Source: Caenorhabditis elegans
Taxonomy: Eukaryota; Nematoda; Chromadorea; Rhabditida; Rhabditidae
Assembly: GCF_000002985.6 (NCBI RefSeq)
Contig: NC_003280.10
Location: 14,070,501 to 14,134,500, forward strand
Reading direction: 5' to 3'
Length of the DNA stretch: 64,000 nt
The position numbers and the translations under genes were made by a program. Under the pieces are notes generated by a model, which saw nothing but the letters and a program-made list of their open reading frames with translations, was not told the DNA's origin and searched no databases. Below, one piece after another: positions 53,551 to 64,000 of this stretch. The stretch's first letter is position 1, and each line of letters begins with the position of its first letter.

Positions 53551-56440
53551 CTATTTCTTCTTATCCACTCCATCCTTTTCGCTCATTTTCCTCATCATCT
53601 CCGGATCCTCGACGATTTTTCCGATATCTTTCAGAGAAACTGTCTGCGATCCACGTTTCGCTGCTTTTGGCATATTCGGGCCAGGCTTCCAGCCGATAAA
53701 TGACACGATTTTGAATGTGGCCGGGTATTTTCCGTCGGATGAGTACATTGACTGCAAAAAAGTGGAATTTTTGGAACATTTTTGGTACGAAAATGCTCGC
53801 CTGCCTACGCCTGCCTTATGTTAAATTTTTCGTATTAAATTTTTTTAAATCGAACTGTAGATTTTTCTTTTTGAAAAGCTAAAAATTATGGAATTTTTAC
53901 AAAAATTAAAAAAAAAATTTTTTTTCGAAATTTCGAATTTGTTTTTTAAATAGGCGATAGGTAGGCAGGCACAAAGGCAGGCATATAGGCAGACAGGCAT
54001 GTCAGAGGTGATTAAGCAATTGTCGTGCGGCATTTTTTCTTGTTGACAAAATCGGCAAATCAGCAAATTGCCGGTTTGCCGATTTGCCTGAAATTTTTAA
54101 TTCTGGCAATTTGTCGGTTCGCCGATATACCGAAAATTTTGATTTTTGGCAAATTGCCGATTTGCCGAATTTTTCGAATTTTTATGCTTTCTAAAAAATC
54201 AACAAGAATCGAAATTTCGAAAATTTTTGTTTAAATAGGCGATAGGTAGGCAGGCACACAAATTGCCGATTTGTCGATTTGCCGAAAATTTTGATTTTTG
54301 GCATATTGCCGATTTAGTAGGGAGGTATAGTAGGTAGGCGCGTAGGCAGACACATCCAGAAAAAACGGGGAAAATGTTCAAAAAGGCACAGTTTTAAGTC
54401 TTATAAAAAACCCCGCTAAAAATTTCCGGCAAATCGGCCAAATTGCCGGAATTGAAAGTTTCCGGCAAATTGGCAAACCGGCAATAAGCCTATTTGCCGA
54501 ATTGGTCGACAAAAAATTTGCTGAACGGCGATTGCCGCCCCCACAAAGGCAGGCACATAGGCAGACAGGTAGGCATGGTAGGTACCTGATAAATAGCCTC
54601 AGCCGCCACGAGAACATCCCTCCGAATCGTCGGATTTCTCCGATGTGTACAATGTGATTCTCCCATCAACTGAAGATCATACATCAACGCAAACATATTC
54701 GGATATCCAACTTGAATCTCATCCGAATCAAGAGTAATCATATCAAAACCCGCCGACGACAAAAGTCCTCCAATATCCTGCGTCTTAACAAACGGCGAGA
54801 TATGCGAAGAAACTCCGCCGATGCGTTCCAGCTCGGCGAGCTGCAGAGAGCATCGGAGCTCGTAGAGCGTGTCCTCGGCGAGCATTGAGCCGATGAATGG
54901 GCAATCAGGCTTCACGATATCATGACATTTTCGCATCCATTGAGGTAGGTGGTTGATCCAATGAGCGGACATTGAGGTGAGAAGTAGGTCGAATTGGTTC
55001 TCATGGAAGCCATCAAGGGTCTCCTCGTCGACGGTACGACGTTCTACTATCACTTCGGGATCCTCGCATTTTGCACTGGATTGGGCCATTCCGCCGCTCA
55101 TATCTACCTGGAAATGAGCAGAAAATTAAAAAAAAAAACAATTTTTAGTGAAAAATTCGGCGAAAAATCAAAATTTGTGGTTTTTTTTAAAAATAAATTC
55201 GAGTTAATTTTTTCTTGAAAAATGATAGTTTTTGCTTTTTCGTCACGTGTCTCATTTCGTTTTGATCTACGCGCAGATCTACAAAAAATGCGGGAAAAGA
55301 TACGCAGAGTGTTCTCAACTGATTTCGCATGGTTAAGAACGTGTGCTGACGTTACATTTTTTGGGGCAAATAATTCCCGCATGTTTTGTAGATCAAACCG
55401 TAATGGGACAGCCTGGCACCAAGTGAGGAATTTGAGAAAAAAAATTGATAAAAAGTTGTTTTTGAAAATTTAAATTTCCCGCCAAATTCGAATTTTTTTT
55501 GTTCGAAAACTTTGGCGGCGCGAAATTCAAATTTTGATTTTTTTTTGTATTTTTTGGCGGGAATTTCAATTTTTCCAAAAAAATGCGCTTTTCATGTGGT
55601 GCCACAGGCTGTCCCATCACCGTTTGATCTACAAATATGCGGGAATTTTTCGACGAAAAAACTGTGACGTCAGCAAGTTCTTAATTATACGAAATCAGTT
55701 GGGAACTCTGCGTCTCTTCTCCCGCATTTTTTGTAGATCAACGTAGATCAAGCCGAAAAGTGACACTCTGACACCACACGTGGCTTTTCTGAAAGTAATT
55801 TAAGTTTAAATTTCTCAAATTTTTTTTTGGCGGCGCGAAATTCAAAATTTTTGACATTTTTGGCGCGAAATTTTCAAAATTCAGTATTTTTGAATAAAAT
55901 TTAAAATTTCAAAAAATTTAGGAAAATTCCGAATTTAATTTTTTTTTCGAAATTTGAAAAAATGGCGCGAACTTAAAAGTTTGGGTCAAAATTCAAATTT
56001 TGTCGATTTTTTCCAGAAATTAAATTTTTCAAGACCCTAACCTGAATAATTTTGCCCACATTTTCCTTAATCAAGTGCGGAGCGATATGTCCGACACCAC
56101 ATCCGATATCCAATACCAGCGGGTTGAATTTCGTCAAATCGAACACCTTATCAGCGACACGCCATCCGATTTCTTCCTGGAATAGAATCAGAATTTCGGT
56201 GGCCGCGAGTTTTCATCTCATTTTTTTTCTAGACCACGTCTCCAAAATCTTTTCCCAGGCTCAGGCTACCTTCAAATATTGAGCCGCCTTGAAATCCGGC
56301 TGCCTGACTGCCCAATCACGTTGGCCTCGCTTCATTTGCCGGTCGAAAACCATGCTGGTGCTCGCCGAGTCCACGTGGCACGTGGTAGAGAAAAGTCGTT
56401 GCAGGCTTTTTTGGGACGGTGGACGGAGTCGGATTATCAT
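53551..56440 (-). CDS. NDUFAF5 homologue, mitochondrial complex I assembly methyltransferase-fold protein
   Basis: Mitochondrial protein needed to assemble complex I; the human counterpart hydroxylates an arginine of NDUFS7. Exons: 56440-56270, 56176-56042, 55107-54586, 53751-53551; 342 residues, close to the human length, with all joins phase 0. The N-terminus is basic and hydroxylated (MIIRLRPPSQKSLQRLFSTT), as expected of a matrix-targeting sequence. VFDRQMKRGQRDWA, LVLDIGCGVGHIAPHL (SAM-binding motif I), VDMSGGM and SMSAHWINHLPQWM match the family. The C-terminal FIGWKPGPNMPKAAKRGS also fits. A TTTCCAG acceptor ends 1 nt before the ATG, pointing to trans-splicing. It lies 0.9 kb downstream of the ALG3 gene on the same strand. 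Confidence 0.93.
54040..54490. repeat. GCCGATTTGCC repeat segments in the NDUFAF5-homologue intron
   Basis: About 54040-54170, 54260-54315 and 54420-54490 belong to the dispersed GCCGG/GCCGATTTG family. They are interspersed with TAGGCAGGCACA blocks (a GCGATAGGTAGGCAGGCACA phrase occurs at about 53953 and about 54239). Confidence 0.85.
55220..55790. mobile_element. Foldback element in the NDUFAF5-homologue intron
   Basis: Left arm about 55250-55420 and right arm about 55600-55775 are inverted copies: TTTTGATCTACGCGCAGATC and ATGCGGGAAAAGATACGCAG against CTGCGTCTCTTCTCCCGCAT and TTTGTAGATCAACGTAGATC. CTGTCCCATCACCGTTTGAT pairs with the inner part of the left arm. No target duplication was recognised. 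Confidence 0.8.
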
Positions 56441-57350
56441 TCTGGAAATTTAATTAGGTTTGAAAAAAATTGAAAAAAAAAATTTCTTTTGAAAAATTTT
56501 CAAATTTCCCGCCAAATTCGAATTTAAACTTTTTAAAAAATTATTCAAAAAATTTTTAAAGAAAAAAAATAAAATACAAATAGCTGTGCGCCTTTAAAGA
56601 GTACTGTAGGCGAATTTTTATCAATTTTTCAGTTTTTACGTTAAAAAATTCATTTACACTCAATTTTTTACATACAAATGGCTAAAAAAAAACTTAAATT
56701 GTATTCCACAGTATTCCTTTTAAAGGCGCACACCTTTTTACATTAACAAAGAATGTCGCGTCGAGACCCCGGGTGAATTTTTTTCGCGTGGCCGAGTCGA
56801 AAAACTCGGCCACCGATTGAGAAAAATTCTGCTAAGCTTTTAAAGGGTTTTGTCTTTAAAAAGTGCTGATACTTGAACAAAAAAAAAATTTTTTTTCGAT
56901 TTTCAAAAATTTGGAAAACTCGGCCACCAATTGTTTTTCGCGGCCACGTTCATTTTTTTTTCTGTAAAATCGAATTTTTTGGAAAAAACTAAAATTTTTG
57001 GAATTTTCTGGGATATTTTTCTTGAAATTTGTTGAAATTTAGATTTTTTTTTGTTGGAAATTTTGAAATTTCTGAAAAATTTTCGTTGTAAAATCGATAA
57101 AATTTGAATTTTTGTAGAAAAAAAAATATTTCAAAGCAGAAAAACCTCAATTTTCATTTAAAAAAATTTTGCCAATTGAAAAAAAAATTGATTTATTTAA
57201 ATCCCCGAGATTTGAAAGAAAAACTGAATTTTTCTTGGAACAGAAAAATATATACAAAAACCCCGAATTTTGGGAAAAAAAAGTGAAAAAATCAATAAAT
57301 AACAACAAAATAATTGGTTTAAAAATCGACTTCCAGCCAAAAATCCAATT
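56441..57350. other. Gap between the ALG3 gene and the NDUFAF5 homologue
   Basis: AT-rich with no gene. A phrase with TTTAAAG-AGTACTGTAG at about 56595 is inverted at about 56705-56730 (ACAGTATTCCTTTTAAAGGC). At 0.9 kb this is longer than the usual about 100-nt operon spacing. Confidence 0.5.
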
Positions 57351-60300
57351 TTAATCGACCAAAATTCGCCGCCTCACACCTCCATTGCTCTCTTGCTCCG
57401 AGGCTTCAGCTTTACACGAATTTTGCTCAATTTTCTCCGTATTGGGCTCTTCCTCACCGCTATTCTCGTCGTCTGAAGCTTCTTCTTCGGCTGAGGAAAT
57501 TTCAGATTCTTCAGAGTCTTGTTGTGCTCCTGCTCCGTGAAGCTTCAGATAGCTTTCCAGCAGGTTTTTGTCGGCATTTTTGGGAAATTTGAATGATTTC
57601 CATGTTGTTGGAGTTTCATTGGGATTTAATTGAGCTTGTAGCTGAAAATTCGAATTTTTAGGGAAATTTCTGTAATTTTATGTGCTGAAAATCGTAATTT
57701 ATTCGCAACAAATTCATGTAAAATAAGTGTTTTTTTTTGGAAATTCTTGAAAATTTTCGATTCAAAATTTTTTTTTCCGTAAAATTTCCAGGATTCCGAT
57801 TACCTTCAGCGCCTGCGTATATAATGCTGCAACTTTCTCGTGCATCTTCATTTTTTCCGGCTTATCCAGTGGTGCAAGCCCAGAAACTTGCGGTTTTCCA
57901 TCGTGGGTGTACTGAAAAATTGAAAATTTACTTTTTTTTACTGAAAAACTCATTTTTTATAATTTGTGGTAATTTTTTTAGTGGAAAAAAATTATTAATT
58001 TTTTAATTTCACATAATTTTTTTTTCTTGAGATTTAGCACCAAAAAAATTCAAAAATTGATTTTTTTTTACAATTAGGAAGTGTATAATTCTCTTTTTTC
58101 GGCTTATTTTCAGAAAAATTCGATTTTTCAAAATAATTTTGAAAAAATTCAGCTAAAAAATCAAAACCGCACGGAAATTTGAATTTTTTTTCGGAAAATT
58201 GAAACTAATTTCTAAAATTCGATTTTTTTTAAGCAACTTTTCAAATTGAAAAATCAGCTTTTTTATTGAAAAATTTGAAAAAAAATCTCATTTCACCTTT
58301 AAAAAAATCCAAAAAAATTTGTTTCAAAAGGTTTTTTTTCTAATTTCCAAAAAATTCAAATGTTCCAATTTTTCTCAAAAATGTCAAATTTTTGTAATGA
58401 AAAAATTGAAAAAAAGTCTTTAAAAAAAATTTTTTTTTGGATTTTTTTCGAATTTTTTCTTAAAAAACTCGAAAAAGACTATTTTTTCACCAAAAATAAA
58501 ATCAAAAATCGATTTCAAAACAATTAGAAAATGTACTACTTCCAAAAAAAATTTTTTTTAATTTTTTTTGCCATTTTTTTTTTGAAAATTTAGATTTTCA
58601 AAAAAAATTTTGCCGCACATAAATCGTGTGCTCCTCCCGAAATCCGTCCATCTGCTCCTCGAAATACGTCTCAAATTCCGCATCCAACTGCTTTTTCGTC
58701 CTCTTCTCCCCAATCGGCTGCTTCATCCTCTTCCGAACATCCACTTGCTCTTCCTGCTGCTCTTCCAAAAACGCTGGAAATTTGAATTTCGGCACAACTT
58801 GTCCATGCTCTCGGAGCTCTTGCTCAAGCATTTTCTGCCGCTGCTCAAGCCTTCGGAGCGTCTCCCTGGACACTGAATCGCCAGGTCGCGCGGGTCTCGT
58901 CACGATTAGATGCCAGAAAATGATGACGTGGCAAACGTGGAGCAACGCAGAACTCCACCACGTCGATGGATAGACGTTCCAGCTGAGCTCGACGGCGGCG
59001 AGCAACGGTACTTTCCACAGAAATTGACGCCACGGAATCGTGGAGACACTTGCCACGTGGGGATAGTCGCAGAAGAGAAGGAACGGTATCTGATGGAAGT
59101 ACCAACTGTAGAACTGGTAGTGAAGGGATCGGGAGAAGGCGATTCCGATCAGATTTGAGGTACAGAAGGCGTAGTAGGTCTCGACGGCGCCTGTGGTGGT
59201 GGTGATGCCTTCGAAAAGACGTAGGTAGACCGAGGTGCGGAGACCGTTTAGGCGTCTGGAAATATATATGTTTCCCTAGAAGCCCGATGACCTAGAAGCC
59301 CGATAACTAATTGCAGATTGGTGGCCTAGAAGCCCTGAAAGCTAGGCCAGAAGCGTGAAATCGATGGCCTAGATCCTAGGGATTCTAGGCCACTGGCCAC
59401 AGTTGGATGGAGGTATGAAAGCCGTTTAGGCGTCTGGAAATTCATTTTTGGCTTGATGGCCGCCAATAATTCTAGGACATATTGGTGGCCTGAGAACATA
59501 TAATTTTAGGCCACGGATTTTAAATTGGTGGCCTAAGAGCTACAAATTCTAGGCCATCAATTATATATATATATATTGGTGGCCTATGAACCTAGAAATG
59601 GAGTATGGAACAGGTGGCCTGGAATCTCCGAATTCTAGGCCACGACCTTAAAATAAGTGGGCTTTGCCTACTATTTCAGGCAGGTGGCCTAGAAAATGCG
59701 AATTCTAGGCCGCTTGTACCAAACTGGTGGCCTAGAATCCTCTAATTTTAGGCGGCTTGTTTAGACTGGTGGTCTAAGAATCTGTGGTTCTAGGCCACAT
59801 TCTTGAAAATGATGGCCTCAGAATTAAAAATTCTAGACCACTGATGTGATTGGCCACCTAAGAACTGTAAATATTCTAGGCCACAAGTTCCTAATTGGAG
59901 GCCTAGAAACCCCCAGAATTCTAGGCCACCTTCCCAAATATGATGGCCTAGAAACCCTAAAATCTTTACCTAAACCACATGTACGACGCGAAAACCGCCA
60001 AAAACGTCAAATGCCCAACCAAAAGTGCCGCGTGGAATCGCTTGTCGAGGAAAAACTGCAAAAAAAAATCGGAATTTTTCCCAAAAAAAAACTACAGTAA
60101 CCCCAGCGGGGGGGGGTACCTCTTCGGGCAAGAATCGCCAGTTGACAGTCCATTTGAACATGAAAACTCGGCCCAAATCGAAGGATTGTTGCAGATACGA
60201 TTTCCAGTCGTAGAGGAGGAATGGGCCACCGACGTACAGTTGGATTAGCCTGAAAATGTGTGGAGAATTTTAGGCCACGGAAGAGAAATTTCGGCCGCGG

Positions 60301-62323
60301 TGTTCAAATTGGTGGCCTAGAGCTCTTGAAAATTAGGCCACACGAACTTTAAAATCGGTGGCCTGGAATACTAGAAAACTGGGCGACGAACTCGAAATTG
60401 GTGGCCTAGAGCTCTTGAAAACTAGGCCACAGAGTTCGAGTTGACGGCCTAGAAATCTAGAAAACTAGGCCACGGAGTTCAAATTGATGGCCGAGAAGTC
60501 TAGAAAACGAGGCCACAAACTTGAAATTGGTGGCATAGAGCTCTCGAAAACTAGGCCATGGAGTTGAAGTTCCTGGCCTAGAAATCTAGAAAACTAGGTC
60601 ACAGACTTGAAGCTGATGGCATAGAAACCTATGAAGCTAAGCCACGGGCTGCACCCCATGGTGGCCTAGAATTTCCGCAGCCACGGGGTGGCCAAACCTA
60701 CCCGCAAACTGTCAAATATCCCAACGTCGCCATATAACTATTGTTGAGCAAAAGTGTGAAGAACAGCGCCGGCGCGAAAAGCAACACGTTCATTTTAATC
60801 GATACTGCCAGGCTGGAAATATATCGATTTTTTCGGATCCATGAGCAAGCACCTGGTACCTATAAAAAACACATCCGACAAGCCATTTTTGCTCCAAAAA
60901 CCGATCCATTGCCACGTAGAAGAGCATCATAGCTAGAGGATCGTTGAAGAGCCGCAACACGAAAATCGAGTGTATCCGATAGCCGGTGATCGACACGAGA
61001 AGCAGCACGATCGGCGGGATCCGCATAGTCTTGTGAAGGATTCGAAAGACCATAAATAGATTAAACATGTAGAATCCTTGGAAAATGTGCTGAGCCGCGC
61101 GGATATTGCGGCCGGAGCTCGTGAAAAAGTGGAGCAAGCGGAAGACGAAGAGATGGCCGGCCGGGTAGACGCAGGGACCCGTGTCACCGCCGATTTGCGT
61201 GTAGTTGAGGATCCCCTTGTTCACGTAGCACTCGACTTGTTGCATATACGTGCTCCAGTCGATTTCGGTGTCTGCAACAAATTGCAAATTCTAGGCCATC
61301 AGTTGTAGGGTGGTGGTGGCCTAGAGGAGTAAAAACTAGGCCACTAGGTCTAGATATCGGGTAGGGTAAAAGGCTCGATTTCTAGGCCACTAGTTGCTTC
61401 ATTGCTTCATTGGTGACCTGGAAACCTTAAATTCTAGGCCACTAGTTCTAGGTTGGTGGCCTAGAAATTTATATTTCTAGGCCACTAGTTGAAGACCAAC
61501 TGGTGGCTCAGGAACCTGGAAATCTAGGCCACAAGCTTTCAATTAGTCACCCGGGAACTTGTATTTCTAGGCCATCAGTTGTAGGGTGGTGGCCTAGATG
61601 AGTAAAAACTAGGCCGCTAGATCTAAATTGGCAGGCTAAAAGGTTCAAAAGGTAGGATTTCTAGGCCACTAGCTATAAGCTGGTGGCCAAGAAGCCTGCA
61701 ATTCTTGGCCACTGGCTATAAGCTTTTCTAGGCCACTAGCTATAAGCTATATAAAAATCTAGACCACTAGCTTTATATTAAAGGCCTAGAAATCTGGAAT
61801 TCTAGGCCACAAGTTGTCAATTAGTCACCCGGGCACTTGTATTTCTAGTCCACCAGTCGTAGCTTGGTGGCCTAGAATAGTAAAAACTAGGCCACTAGTT
61901 GCGAATCAGTCGCTGGAGAGCTAAGACTTCTAGGTCATTAGTTGTACGTTCGTGGCCTAGAAACATGGATTTCTAGGCTAAAACTAGATTCCTAGGCCAC
62001 CAGTTACTGATCGGTGGCCTAGAATTCTGAAATTGCAAGTACCAAAAGTCTAAATATCTAGCCCACTAGCTTTAAATTAGTGGCCTAGTGACTTGGATTT
62101 CTAGGCCTCCCCAGCTCCATATTGGTGCCCTAGAAACCCGAAATTCTAGGCCACCAGTTGCAGATCGGTGGCCTAAAAGCCTGAAATCCTTACAATTAAC
62201 TTTTAAAATGACTAAATGTGATAAAACGGCTTCGGCAATCATCAGCAGCGCCGCAACTGCTCTAAATCCCGTATCATTGACCGAAAATAGGCCAACCACT
62301 AGCCGAGAGATTAACTCTCGCAT
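57351..62323 (-). CDS. algn-3: ALG3 alpha-1,3-mannosyltransferase with C-terminal extension
   Basis: ER membrane enzyme that transfers mannose from Dol-P-Man to Man5GlcNAc2-PP-dolichol in N-glycan precursor assembly. Exons: 62323-62194, 61271-60860, 60812-60702, 60249-60120, 60055-59970, 59255-58619, 57911-57804, 57641-57351; joins keep frame and give 634 residues. Family motifs: [14 protein letters not shown] (luminal catalytic loop), [79 protein letters not shown] and [20 protein letters not shown]. Known ALG3 proteins end soon after that point (about residue 411). Here the same open exon runs on into a charged, coiled-coil-like tail of about 220 residues that ends in an acidic region ([18 protein letters not shown]). 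A TTTCAG acceptor lies 10 nt before the ATG. Confidence 0.92.
59280..59960. repeat. GGTGGCCTAGAA / TTCTAGGCCAC array, ALG3 intron
   Basis: The same alternating motif and complement seen in the xrn-1 intron, here more diverged (TGGTGGCCTA-(A/G)GAA; TTCTAGGCCAC). Confidence 0.9.
60260..60690. repeat. GGTGGCCTAGA / AACTAGGCCAC array, ALG3 intron
   Basis: A second ALG3 intron filled with the same family; the spacer phrase GAGCTCTTGAAAACTAGGCC is repeated. Confidence 0.9.
61285..62193. repeat. GGTGGCCTAGAA / TTTCTAGGCCACTAG array, first ALG3 intron
   Basis: A third intron of the gene with the family. Units carry TTTCTAGGCCACTAG(T/C)T and GGTGGCCTAGAA. Confidence 0.92.
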
Positions 62324-63083
62324 TTTGTGGAATCTGAAACAAGAATATTGATTTTTTTTTGGAAAATTGTTTAAAATTCTGGAAATTTAAAGAAAAATTT
62401 CAGTTTTCTGGGCATTTTTCTAAAGAATTTATGAATTTTTATCAGAATAATTTCTAAAAAATTCAAAAAATATTGAAACATAAAATTTTTTTTGAGAATT
62501 TCTAATTCCAGAAAACACTAAAAATTCGGGAATTATTCAAAAATATCGAAAATTGTCTGTTTTTTATGTTTCTTTTTTTTTGAAATTTCCGAAAAAAATA
62601 CTCGAATTTTTTTCAAAAAAAAAATCAGAAATTGCTCAAAAAATCACAGAAAAAAGTAAAATTTCGGGTTTTTTTCCACAAAAAAACTCTAAAAATCGGT
62701 ATTTTTTAAGTTCTCTTGAATTTCCGAAAAAAAAGGGAATTTTTTCCAAAAATAATTTTTTTAAAAACTAAAATTTAGTGGAAAAATATCCAAATTTCAG
62801 AAATTTTTCGCCAAAAAAATACTAAAATTTTTTTTTTCTATAAAAATATTGATTTTCAGCAATTTTAACTGATTTTTTCAAAACGGGAAAATTATAGGAA
62901 AATCGCAAAATTTATGGGATTGAATTTTAGGAAAAGAAACAACAAATAAATTAATTTTCACTGGAAATAAAATAGACAGTTTTCACTGAAAATTCCTGTA
63001 AAAAACGGATTTTTTCCACAAAAAAAACTGTAAAAATAGGCTTTTTCAGTGAAAAAAAAACAAAAACAGAAAAATACAAAAAA
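62324..63083. other. Gap between cactin and the ALG3 gene
   Basis: Very AT-rich, with no gene or ordered repeat recognised. It may hold the cactin 3' end and the ALG3 promoter or trans-splice signals. Confidence 0.5.
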
Positions 63084-63320
63084 TTAACGACGATAGCGAT
63101 ATTTCTTAAACATGAACCACAACTGGAAGACACCGTTCTGGAATTGACATTTATATCCATTTTTATGAAGAGTTTCCCATTCTCGATTGACAACTTTAAA
63201 GGCAATATCCTCATATGGGGGTCCTGCTTTGAAGCGAATTATCGCAAAATCTGGGTCTTCACACGAAGTCAAGCCGAATCTTGGCGCCACTGTCATGTCC
63301 AGGAGGTCGGGGTAGAAGAT
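63084..63320 (-). CDS. cacn-1: Cactin, last exon (rest outside window)
   Basis: Final 78 codons of cactin, a conserved nuclear spliceosome-associated protein that acts in distal tip cell migration in C. elegans. The exon follows a CTGCAG acceptor at 63321-63323 and ends TAA at 63084-63086. Nearly invariant family sequence: IFYPDLLDM, RFKAGPPYEDIAFKVVNREW, CQFQNGVFQLWF and the terminal FKKYRYRR. The remainder of the gene lies beyond 64000. Same strand as the ALG3 gene 760 nt downstream. Confidence 0.95.
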   Translation of the reverse strand: MFYPDLLDMTVAPRFGLTSCEDPDFAIIRFKAGPPYEDIAFKVVNREWETLHKNGYKCQFQNGVFQLWFMFKKYRYRR

Positions 63321-64000
63321 CTGCAGAAAGAAAAAAAATGGTTGATTTTTTTAGGAAATTTTAGCTATTTTATTAATCGAAATTTCCATGATTTGGGCTT
63401 TTAAAATTGACTGAAAATTTACAAAAATTGCAGAAAAAAACCATTATTTAAAAAAATGGAGTTTTTTTTTCTGAAATTTTGAATATCAAAATTTTTTTTT
63501 TCAGATCTAAAAAATTATTTTTTCGGCTCAAAATAATTTTTTTTGTTCAAAATACTTTTTTCCTAAAAAAAAAATATTTTAAAAAATTCAATTTTTCAAG
63601 CTCATTTTCGAAATGTTAAGCTTATTTCCAAATTTTAAGCTCAATTACAAAATGTTCAAGCTTATTTTAAAATTCTTAGGCTTATTTTTGAAGTTATAAG
63701 CTTGTTTCCGAATTTTTAAGCTTTTTTTTTTAGATTTATTAAGCCTAATTCCCAAATTTTCAGCTTATTTCCAAAATTTCAGGCTTTTTTTCAACTTTTC
63801 AAGCTTATAGTCGAATTTTCTAACTTATTTTAAATTTTAAAGCATATTTTCAAATTTTTTGGCTTATTTTTGAAGTTCTAAGCTTATTTTCAAAATTTCA
63901 GGATTTTTTTTTCAAATTTCAAGCTTATAGTCGAATTTTGAAGCTTATTTTAAATTTTAAAGCATATTTTCAAATTTTTAGGCTTATTTTTGAAGTTTTA
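63321..64000. repeat. Cactin intron with AAGCTTATTTT units
   Basis: From about 63590 the intron is a degenerate 20-25-nt repeat, AAGCTTATTTTCAAATTTT / GGCTTATTTTTGAAGTT, continuing past the window edge. No coding sequence seen. Confidence 0.75.

Noticed and set aside
1..64000. tRNA, rRNA and other structured RNA genes
   Set aside because: A visual scan for tRNA B-box-like GGTTCGA words and conserved rRNA segments found no convincing candidate; short ncRNAs cannot be excluded without covariance-model search.

Overview
The window looks like nematode (Caenorhabditis) nuclear DNA. Introns begin GT and end TTTTCAG or TTTCAG, several are only about 50 nt, and intergenic DNA is very AT-rich. Blocks of TTAGGC, the worm telomere hexamer, lie inside the sequence, and cuticle-type collagen, chondroitin-proteoglycan and nematode chemoreceptor-like genes are present. 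From memory, the combination of xrn-1, cpg-7, NAGLU, NDUFAF5, ALG3 and cactin homologues matches C. elegans chromosome II, right arm. No search could be run to confirm this.

Layout. 1-18.4 kb (+): ten exons of a 5'-3' exoribonuclease (xrn-1, 5' end outside the window), with introns packed with repeats and foldback elements. 19.6-24.2 kb (-): a six-exon collagen, tail to tail with xrn-1. 25.0-26.9 kb (-): a CK1/TTBK-type kinase with an in-frame TGA before its expected C-terminus. 27-30.7 kb: tandem repeats. 30.8-32.4 kb (+): two related one-span micropeptide candidates. 34.3-37.5 kb (+): a seven-exon multi-span chemoreceptor-like protein. 37.7-38.7 kb (-): a small SGEGSGE-repeat secreted protein (cpg-7). 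38.7-43.8 kb: no recognisable gene, but CG-rich inverted repeats and a 20-G run. 43.8-47.6 kb (-): a nine-exon alpha-N-acetylglucosaminidase. 47.6-53.5 kb: no recognisable gene. 53.6-56.4 kb (-): NDUFAF5 homologue. 57.4-62.3 kb (-): ALG3 mannosyltransferase with an unusual C-terminal extension of about 220 residues. 63.1 kb to the end (-): the last exon of cactin.

The genes are mostly housekeeping and do not form one pathway: mRNA decay, cuticle, phosphorylation, chemoreception, proteoglycan, heparan-sulfate breakdown, complex I assembly, N-glycan assembly and splicing. cactin, ALG3 and NDUFAF5 share a strand with 0.8-0.9 kb gaps, and acceptor-like sequences lie just before the ALG3 and NDUFAF5 ATGs, so trans-splicing is plausible. 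All exon joins were chosen by GT/AG consensus, reading-frame continuity and recalled homologue motifs; in the complete multi-exon models every join keeps frame.

The most notable non-coding feature is repeat content. A family alternating GGTGGCCTAGAAA with its reverse complement fills introns of both xrn-1 and ALG3. There are also foldback elements with target duplications, one with an uninserted paralogous site in the same intron, and partial exon duplications inside introns of xrn-1 and NAGLU. I found no evidence for a wholly new multi-gene system.
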